Source: Lachnospiraceae bacterium (lineage in GTDB: Bacteria > Bacillota > Clostridia > Lachnospirales > Lachnospiraceae). From it: a DNA stretch of 53,344 nucleotides. Of the stretch, positions 8,989-14,710 are shown piece after piece. Location: assembly GCA_024696005.1 (NCBI GenBank), contig JAILHF010000040.1, forward strand, positions 1-53,344, given 5' to 3'. Position 1 is the first letter of the stretch, and every line of letters starts with the position of its first letter. The position numbers and the translations under genes were made by a program. The notes beneath the pieces were generated by a model, which was not told the origin of the DNA, made no database searches, and saw nothing but the letters and a program-made list of their open reading frames with translations.

Positions 8989-9203
8989 CAGGCAGAATAT
9001 AGGACGTGGCCGCCTATGGAGGAGCTTAGCCACTCCCGAAACTGCATGAAAAATCAGAAATGCGAAGCCCGGATGGCTGAGCAAGGGAAACATGAGGCAT
9101 GGATGCCGAATGTCGACCGGTTTCGTGCGGATTGAATAATGTTTGGGCAGTTTCGCAGAGTGGCTTAGCGACGGAATCGAGCGCCACGGACTATTTCTGC
9201 CTG
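8989..9203. repeat. 215-bp structured dispersed element, copy 1
   Basis: Very similar (roughly 90 percent or more by eye) to 34848-35061. The ends CAGGCAG and CTGCCTG pair, continued by ATAG/CTAT, a GA/GA internal mismatch and CGTGG/CCACG. Further in, AGCCACTC (9028-9035) pairs with GAGTGGCT (9158-9165), flanked by CGAAACTGC/GCAGTTTCG. Invariant small hairpins lie between (AGCCcggatGGCT and GGCATggATGCC). It fills most of the 329-bp gap between GH127 and the next gene and ends 63 nt before that gene's start. No credible protein is encoded. A structured RNA or a miniature mobile element is the likeliest explanation. Confidence 0.8.
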
Positions 9204-9229
9204 CAGAACGACAAGAAATATGGTAAAAT
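9201..9229 (+). promoter_or_regulatory. Possible promoter of the glycosidase-like gene
   Basis: TAAAAT at 9224-9229 is a fair -10 box; the hexamer 17 bp upstream (CTGCAG, 9201-9206) is a poor -35 and overlaps the end of the repeat element. If real, the dispersed element would supply part of the promoter. Confidence 0.3.
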
Positions 9230-9266
9230 AATACCCGCGAAGAGATGTTCAGAAGGAGGGATTCAA

Positions 9267-11003
9267 ATGGGGCATTTCCGGAATTTTAAGACGGTCGTAT
9301 ATATCCCGGCATGGACTGCCATGGGATTGACGAAGGAAAAACTGGATTACGATTTTGCGTATCTGGAAAAATACATCGGCCTGGACAAGGTCTATCTGGA
9401 AACCCACCGGGATGAGAAGGATGTGGACAGGGAACAGATCCTGATGATCCGGGACTTCCTGGAGCAGAAGGGTGTGGAGGTGTCCGGCGGGATCACGACG
9501 ACCATTGACGATTTTGAAGGAACCGAAGCCGGAAAACAGAGGCTTTTCAATACCTTCTGCTATACCGATCCCGCGATGCGGCAAAGGCTGCGGGAGATCT
9601 CGGAATACGCGGCCGGACTCTTCGATGAGGTGATCCTCGATGATTTTTATTTCACCAATTGCAGCTGTGAGCGCTGCATCCGGGAAAAAGGCGATCAGGA
9701 CTGGGTGAGTTTCCGCAAAAAACTCATGACGGATGTATCCGAAAACCTGATCGTGGGGCCTGCCAGAGCGGTGAACCCGAAGGTGAAGATGATCATCAAG
9801 TATCCGAACTGGCGCGAATCCTATCATTTTACGGGTTATCTTCCCGGAGAGCAGGGCAGGATCTTTGACGGGACCTATACGGGTACCGAGACCAGAAGCC
9901 CGGCTTACACCGACCAGCATCTGCCGGAATATCTGAGCTACAGCCTGATGCGCTACATGGACAACGCCTGGCCCGGACGCAACGGCGGCGGCTGGTTTGA
10001 TACATACCAGTGCTGGTCGATCGACCGTTATCTGGAGCAGGCTTATCTGACCGCTTTTTCCGGTGCGAAGGAGCTGATGCATTTTCAGTGGAGCGATCTG
10101 ATCGACAATCCGTTCACGGCTCCCATGGGCCTGATGCTTTCCAGGATCGACCGCCTGTTGGAAGGGATTGGCAGCCCGACGGGCGTTCCTGTCTGCATTC
10201 CCCACGAATCCTGCGGTGAAAACCATCTGGAGATGCGCTTCGGCATGGTCGGAGCCGCGATGGACCCCACGCCGCATTTTGATCCGGATGCTAAAAAGAT
10301 ATTCCTGACCGAAAGCGCCTGCGCGGACAGCGGGATCGTCTCCAAGCTGGAGGCGTTTGTCCGGAAAGGCGGCGATGCGGTGATCACGAGCGGCTTTTTG
10401 CGCAGGGCCGGAGACGAGCTGCGAAAGGCAGGCCTGACCCAGGCATGGCTTACGGGCAGCAGCATCGCTGTGACGCGTTACCAGGTGACCGGGGATTACA
10501 GCGGATATGAGGAACATGAAAAGGCCGTTCTCTTCCCCGAGATCTGTCACGGCAACAACAACGAGTGGTCTCTGCTGAACGGGGGAGACGGGGATTTCCA
10601 CGCGTCCCTTCTGCTGCGCTGCAGTTACGGAAAAGGGAGGCTGTATGTCATGGCTGTTCCCGAAAACCAGGCCGGACTCTATGATATCCCGCCGGCCGCT
10701 CTCGATGTTTACAAGCGCATCCTCTCTGACGGGATCTATGCGACAGGCAGGGGATTTTCGATGTTTACCTATGATGACGGCAGCCTGATCCTCTACCGTT
10801 ACGTAAAAGGCAATCTGCGTCCGGAACGTGTCACGATCCACACGGGCACGGAGGTGAGTGCCCTCAGGGATGTTTCTTCCGGCCGCCGTTTCGAGCCGGT
10901 CGAAGAAGTCGCATGGGAGGATTTTGAACGTCGGAAAGCGCATGCTTATACCCTGCTTTTGGAGCCGGGACGATTCGTGCGCCTGAAGTGCGAAAAAGAG
11001 TAG
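9267..11003 (+). CDS. Putative TIM-barrel glycoside hydrolase-like protein of unassigned family
   Basis: 578 residues from ATG 9267, with AAGGAGGG six bases upstream. I do not recognise a named family. The first 350 residues read like a TIM barrel: VYIPAWTAMG, VILDDFYFTNCSCERC (a candidate catalytic acidic pair plus a CxxC) and ELMHFQWSDL. From about residue 350 there is a Rossmann-like part (SKLEAFVRKGGDAVITSGF) like the trimerisation domain of GH42-type enzymes, then a small beta domain. No signal peptide. Its place after GH127 suggests it acts on the same arabinose-containing glycans. It could equally be a non-catalytic relative. Confidence 0.5.
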   Translation: MGHFRNFKTVVYIPAWTAMGLTKEKLDYDFAYLEKYIGLDKVYLETHRDEKDVDREQILMIRDFLEQKGVEVSGGITTTIDDFEGTEAGKQRLFNTFCYTDPAMRQRLREISEYAAGLFDEVILDDFYFTNCSCERCIREKGDQDWVSFRKKLMTDVSENLIVGPARAVNPKVKMIIKYPNWRESYHFTGYLPGEQGRIFDGTYTGTETRSPAYTDQHLPEYLSYSLMRYMDNAWPGRNGGGWFDTYQCWSIDRYLEQAYLTAFSGAKELMHFQWSDLIDNPFTAPMGLMLSRIDRLLEGIGSPTGVPVCIPHESCGENHLEMRFGMVGAAMDPTPHFDPDAKKIFLTESACADSGIVSKLEAFVRKGGDAVITSGFLRRAGDELRKAGLTQAWLTGSSIAVTRYQVTGDYSGYEEHEKAVLFPEICHGNNNEWSLLNGGDGDFHASLLLRCSYGKGRLYVMAVPENQAGLYDIPPAALDVYKRILSDGIYATGRGFSMFTYDDGSLILYRYVKGNLRPERVTIHTGTEVSALRDVSSGRRFEPVEEVAWEDFERRKAHAYTLLLEPGRFVRLKCEKE

Positions 11004-11037
11004 CGTATCCGGCAACTTGCGCAGCGAAAACGGCAGG

Positions 11038-11108
11038 ATGCGTTTCGACGCATTGCATGCGGCATCTCCTTTTGGTAGTTTGAGATCATCAAACAGACCA
11101 AAAGGAGG
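11038..11108 (+). promoter_or_regulatory. Leader hairpins, the second burying the ABC gene ribosome site
   Basis: ATGCGT-TTCG-ACGCAT (11038-11053) is a perfect UUCG-capped hairpin. It is followed by CTCCTTTTGGT (11066-11076) pairing with ACCAAAAGGAG (11097-11107), with an inner TTTGA/TCAAA helix (11079-11083 with 11089-11093). The AAAGGAGG ribosome site of the gene at 11115 is entirely inside the second stem. There is no T-run after it, so it is not a terminator. It may block translation until opened, or be a palindromic operator. Confidence 0.7.
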
Positions 11109-11114
11109 CAGACA

Positions 11115-11963
11115 ATGATACAATGTAGCGGAGTACGCAAGAAATACGCAGACAAAGAAGTGCTCAAAGGGATCGACCTGGATATCCCTTCCGGCCGGAT
11201 CTTCGGGCTGCTCGGTCCTTCCGGAGCGGGCAAGACCACGCTGATCCGGATCATCACCGGCCAGCAGGGAGCCGACAGCGGACGCGTCCGTGTGCTGGAC
11301 AAGGAAGTGGGCGAACTGAGCGGGAAGGATAAGAAGCAGTTCGGGATCATGATGGACCAGTTCGGCCTGTATGAGCGCCTTTCCTGCATCGACAACCTGA
11401 AGATCTTTGCGGACGTTTACGGCGTGCCTTACCGCAGGATCAAAGACATCCTGGAACTGGTGGGGCTGGCTGATGCGGCAAAGAAGCCGGCATCGGCCCT
11501 TTCAAAGGGGATGCGTGCCAGACTCTGTCTGGCGAGGGTGTTCATGCATGCGCCCGGCATCATCTTTCTGGACGAGCCGACGAGCGGACTGGATCCGCAG
11601 ACGGCAAGATCCGTTCACAAGCTTATCCTGGAAAAGAAAGAGAGCGGTTGCACGATCTTTCTTACCACGCACAACATGGAAGAAGCGTCTTCGCTTTGCG
11701 ACACGGTTGCGCTGCTGAATGAAGGCACGATCGTTGAGGAGGGAACGCCCGGGGAGATCTGCAGGAAATACAATCATCAGAAAAAGATAAAACTTCATCT
11801 GGCATCCGGAGAAGACATGGAGCTGGAGCATGAAAAGAGCTCGGCGGAAGAGATCGCCCGACTTCTGGAAGAGGGCAGGATCGAAACGATCCATTCGTCG
11901 GAACCCAATCTGGAAACGGTTTTTCTGGAGCTTACGGGAAGAAAATTAGAGGAGGATGCCTGA
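11115..11963 (+). CDS. ABC transporter ATP-binding protein
   Basis: 282 residues of the BcrA/drug-export type. Walker A is GPSGAGKTT, the signature is a variant LSKGMRARL, Walker B is IIFLDEP and the switch histidine lies in TTHNMEEA. The last 75 residues form the usual C-terminal extension of this subgroup. It pairs with the permease that begins one base after its stop, then with a LytTR regulator and a DUF3021 protein. Such four-gene sets in Firmicutes export peptides, antibiotics or lipids; the substrate here is unknown. Translation may be gated by the hairpin that covers its ribosome site. Confidence 0.93.
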   Translation: MIQCSGVRKKYADKEVLKGIDLDIPSGRIFGLLGPSGAGKTTLIRIITGQQGADSGRVRVLDKEVGELSGKDKKQFGIMMDQFGLYERLSCIDNLKIFADVYGVPYRRIKDILELVGLADAAKKPASALSKGMRARLCLARVFMHAPGIIFLDEPTSGLDPQTARSVHKLILEKKESGCTIFLTTHNMEEASSLCDTVALLNEGTIVEEGTPGEICRKYNHQKKIKLHLASGEDMELEHEKSSAEEIARLLEEGRIETIHSSEPNLETVFLELTGRKLEEDA

Positions 11964-12650
11964 ATGAAGAATATACTGACCATCATCAAAAAACAGCTGA
12001 AAGATACGTTAAAGAACAAAACGGTACTGATACAGTTCGTGCTTTTTCCGATCATCACGCTGGTCATGGAGAATGCCGTCCACATAGAGAGCATGCCGGA
12101 GCACTTTTTCAGCAAGCTGTTTTCGGTAATGTACATCGGTATGGCACCGCTTTCGGTTGCGGCTTCGATCATCGCGGAAGAGAAGGAGAAGAACACGCTC
12201 AGGGTCCTGGTCATGGCCGACATCAAGCCGCATCAGTATCTGATCGGCGTCGGGATCTACATCTGGATGATCTGCATGATCGGTGCGGGAGTGATCGCCA
12301 CGGGGCTTGATCCGAAAGATATTCCGTTTTACCTGCTGGTCATGGGAGTGGGTTTCCTGATCTCGATCCTGGCCGGAGCCTGTGTCGGAGTGTGCGCGAG
12401 GGACCAGATGATGGCGACTTCCCTGTACATGCCGGTCATGATGGCCTGCTCGTTCATGCCTATGCTGGCAATGTTTAACGAGAAGATCAAAAGCGTTGCC
12501 GGGATCTTCTACACGCAGCAGCTGCGGGAGCTTCTGGACAGGATGAGCTTTGAGGGAATGGAGACGCGTGGGGCGGCAATCCTCATGGTAAACATGCTGC
12601 TTGTGATCGTTCTGTTCTTCGTGATGTTCAAAAGAAAAGGACTGGAGTAA
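11964..12650 (+). CDS. ABC-2 type transporter permease
   Basis: 228 residues with about six hydrophobic segments: FVLFPIITLVM, then VMYIGMAPLSVAASII, IWMICMIGAGVIA, LLVMGVGFLISILAGACVGV, LYMPVMMACSFMP and a C-terminal MVNMLLVIVLFFVMF. This layout is typical of ABC-2 membrane subunits. AGGAGG lies inside the end of the ATPase gene, so the two genes are translationally coupled. It forms the channel for the preceding ATPase; no substrate can be named. Confidence 0.88.
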   Translation: MKNILTIIKKQLKDTLKNKTVLIQFVLFPIITLVMENAVHIESMPEHFFSKLFSVMYIGMAPLSVAASIIAEEKEKNTLRVLVMADIKPHQYLIGVGIYIWMICMIGAGVIATGLDPKDIPFYLLVMGVGFLISILAGACVGVCARDQMMATSLYMPVMMACSFMPMLAMFNEKIKSVAGIFYTQQLRELLDRMSFEGMETRGAAILMVNMLLVIVLFFVMFKRKGLE

Positions 12651-13091
12651 ATGAAGATCGAGATAGACATCGATGATAAATATGCGGACACGGAAGTGCT
12701 GATCCGGGCAAAGCATCTGACCCAGGATGTGGAAAAGATGATCGCGATGCTCCGCATGGTCAACATGCAGATCGGCGTGAAGCAGAACGACGAGACCTAT
12801 CTTCTGGATACGGACAGGATCGTCTATATCGAGACCGTGGATCGCAAGACCTTTGTCTACACGGAAAACGAGGTATACGAGTCGGAACTGAAGCTTTATG
12901 AGATCGAGCAGGAGCTTTTGGAACATGATTTCCTGCGGATCAGCAAGCAGAGCATTGTTAACCTGCGCATGATCCGCAGCCTGCGATCGGAGATCAACCG
13001 AAAGATCAGGGTGACTTTGAAAAACGGGGAGCAGATCGTGGTTTCACGCATGTATTCCGAGGAATTGAGAAGAAAGCTGGGGCTGAAATGA
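12651..13091 (+). CDS. LytTR-family DNA-binding regulator
   Basis: 146 residues with a LytTR domain in the C-terminal two thirds (RIVYIETVDRKTFVYT, then FLRISKQSIVNLRMI and VVSRMYSEELR). There is no receiver domain, so it is not a classical response regulator; it belongs to the small LytTR proteins encoded with DUF3021 membrane partners. In studied LytTR systems the membrane partner restrains the regulator, which activates its own operon. It starts immediately after the permease stop and overlaps the DUF3021 gene by four bases. Confidence 0.9.
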   Translation: MKIEIDIDDKYADTEVLIRAKHLTQDVEKMIAMLRMVNMQIGVKQNDETYLLDTDRIVYIETVDRKTFVYTENEVYESELKLYEIEQELLEHDFLRISKQSIVNLRMIRSLRSEINRKIRVTLKNGEQIVVSRMYSEELRRKLGLK

Positions 13092-13555
13092 TGGAAGAGA
13101 AAAAAACGGTTTTTGATTATTTTGCCGAGTTGATGACTACTTACGGCGTGATGGTAATGGTTTTCCTGATCCTGAATCTGCTGATCGGAAAGAAGATCGG
13201 CGATTTTTCCTCGCTGTTCCGCCTGGGCGGGGAAGGGATCGGTCTGGATACGCTGCTGCAGCTTTTCCTCCTGGCGGCGGTCATCACGGTTGCGCGCATT
13301 GTTTTCCTTACGGACCGCCTGATCAAAAGCATGCCGATCCTTTTGCGGAATGCGATCTTTTTCATTCTGATCCTGCTGACCATGGCTGTGATGGTGATCG
13401 CCTTTCACTGGTTCCCGCTTACGGAGATCCGTGCATGGATCGGCTTCGGCATCAGCTATACCATCAGCATGCTGGCCAGCCTTTTCCTGATCCGCGCGGA
13501 AGAAAGAGCGGAGAACAAAAAGCTGCAGGAAGCGCTGGAACGTTTTAACCGATAA
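13088..13555 (+). CDS. DUF3021 family membrane protein, likely LytTR partner
   Basis: 155 residues with four clear membrane segments (residues about 20-38, 57-78, 87-107 and 114-134) and a charged cytoplasmic tail rich in EERAENKKLQEALERF. This fits DUF3021, which is found next to LytTR regulators and is thought to inhibit them at the membrane. It overlaps the LytTR gene by four bases (ATGA), giving tight coupling. It is the last gene of this operon; the following promoter serves the RelA/SpoT-type gene. Confidence 0.85.
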   Translation: MMEEKKTVFDYFAELMTTYGVMVMVFLILNLLIGKKIGDFSSLFRLGGEGIGLDTLLQLFLLAAVITVARIVFLTDRLIKSMPILLRNAIFFILILLTMAVMVIAFHWFPLTEIRAWIGFGISYTISMLASLFLIRAEERAENKKLQEALERFNR

Positions 13556-13572
13556 GGCGGGGCAAAAAACAG

Positions 13573-13601
13573 TAGCATTATCCGAAGGGATGGGGTATAA
13601 T
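13573..13601 (+). promoter_or_regulatory. Promoter before the RelA/SpoT-domain gene
   Basis: A perfect TATAAT (13596-13601) follows a weak TAGCAT (13573-13578) by 17 bp. Transcription would begin near 13608 and pass a small hairpin (CCGGAA/TTCCGG, 13615-13630) and a terminator before the gene. Confidence 0.65.
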
Positions 13602-13661
13602 GTCTGTAAAGCATCCGGAACGTTTTCCGGCTGTCAGAAAGAATGATGGTAGCAGAGACAA

Positions 13662-13690
13662 AGGAGTCCTGAACGGACTCCTTTTTTTTC
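13662..13690 (+). terminator. Intrinsic terminator in the leader (attenuator candidate)
   Basis: AGGAGTCC-tgaac-GGACTCC with a run of eight T follows the promoter at 13573-13601 and precedes the start codon by 21 bases. Transcripts starting at that promoter must read through it to reach the gene, so it may be an attenuator; alternatively it ends a small RNA of about 80 nt. Confidence 0.85.
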
Positions 13691-13711
13691 TGCCCGGAAG
13701 GAGAGAGGAAG

Positions 13712-14695
13712 ATGATCAGCTTAAACGATTACCTGTATTCCGGAGATACGGTATTGAAGATCCTGCTCCGCTATTCCGATGACCTGAAAAAGGAAGCGAT
13801 CGGAAAGGGAAATCCCATCGATCTTGCCCACAGCAACTTCCTTGCGCAGATCATCGAGCTTTTGGAGCACACGGATTTTCTGACTTCACAGTCCCAGCGG
13901 ATCAAGGAATTCTATCTGTACATGACAAAGAAATATCCGTTTCTGGCGTTTACCTTCAAGGGCAGGATCAAATCACTGATCCGCGCGGAAGAGAAGTTCA
14001 ATGCGTATATCCTGGAATATATATATGAGCGTTATCGGGAAACGGGTATTTTTCCGGATGATGCCGAGATCAAGAACAATCTCAACTGTTTCCGGGACCT
14101 GATCGCGTACCGGATCGTCATCTCGCTGCCTTTATGCCATGTATCGGAGGGGGAAAGCCAGGAGGAACAGGAATTGCGATACCTTTACGAGATCGCCGAT
14201 GTCCTGCCGTCTTTCCTGGAGGAGCGTGGCTTTTCGCCGGAAATGTCGGGGCATCCGGAGCTGACCTGTTCCGGGGCGCTGAGCGCGAACAATCACTGCT
14301 ACTACCGGGATTATATCACGAGTCCGCGGCCCTCCGGTTACCGCTCGCTCCATATCACCTTTTACGACAATCCGGCCCGCTGCTATACGGAGCTTCAGCT
14401 TCGCACAAAGGACATGGACGACTTTGCCGAGATCGGGGAAGCCAATCATTTCGGTTATGAAAAAAGGCAGGAGGAGCATCGAAGCAAGCGTGACATCATC
14501 TTGCCGGGGGAGTGCAGGGCATTTGACGAAGCCTATGAACGTCTGCGTCTGCTGCGGGAGCTCGATCTGAGCGCTGTCAGCGTCAACATGTTCAAGGCGA
14601 TCAACAACCAGCTGATCAACGACGGCTGCGGTCTGTTCAGAGGGCGGCAGATCCTGCCGTTTGAGCATTTGTCAAGGTTTCAGTTTGACCCGTAA
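13712..14695 (+). CDS. RelA/SpoT-domain protein, putative (p)ppGpp synthetase
   Basis: 327 residues. The synthetase core motifs are all visible: GRIKS followed by EEK (residues 84-95), FRDLIAYRIV (127-136), SPRPSGYRSLHI (204-215) and TELQLRTKDMDDFAEIGEA (226-244). There is no HD hydrolase domain, TGS or ACT domain, and the 80-residue N-terminus is unlike RelQ/RelP, so this is a distinct small-alarmone-synthetase type. It would make ppGpp or a related nucleotide in the cytoplasm. It is followed after 15 bp by the KaiC-like/PEP-synthase-N gene, a probable partner. AAGGAG precedes the start. Confidence 0.8.
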   Translation: MISLNDYLYSGDTVLKILLRYSDDLKKEAIGKGNPIDLAHSNFLAQIIELLEHTDFLTSQSQRIKEFYLYMTKKYPFLAFTFKGRIKSLIRAEEKFNAYILEYIYERYRETGIFPDDAEIKNNLNCFRDLIAYRIVISLPLCHVSEGESQEEQELRYLYEIADVLPSFLEERGFSPEMSGHPELTCSGALSANNHCYYRDYITSPRPSGYRSLHITFYDNPARCYTELQLRTKDMDDFAEIGEANHFGYEKRQEEHRSKRDIILPGECRAFDEAYERLRLLRELDLSAVSVNMFKAINNQLINDGCGLFRGRQILPFEHLSRFQFDP

Positions 14696-14710
14696 CGAAA
14701 GGAGGGAGTC

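Noticed and set aside
6898-9093. Very long open frame on the minus strand opposite GH127
   Set aside because: It mirrors the GH127 codons, is rich in His, Arg and Pro, has no ribosome site or recognisable domain, and runs into the repeat element. The + strand protein has full catalytic motifs.
8989-9203. Dispersed element as a retron msr-msd or as a coding gene (minus-strand frame with SHPGFAFLIF)
   Set aside because: No reverse transcriptase is encoded in the window and no branching-G context is clear; the coding frame is short and differs between copies at its ends.
8989-9203. Classical MITE with target-site duplication
   Set aside because: Copy 1 has CAG on both sides, but this merely repeats the end sequence, and copy 2 has no matching flanks. 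The mobile-element idea is kept only as an alternative.
9249-11123. Long minus-strand frame opposite the glycosidase-like gene
   Set aside because: Shadow frame caused by codon bias; no motifs, and the + strand has an ideal ribosome site.
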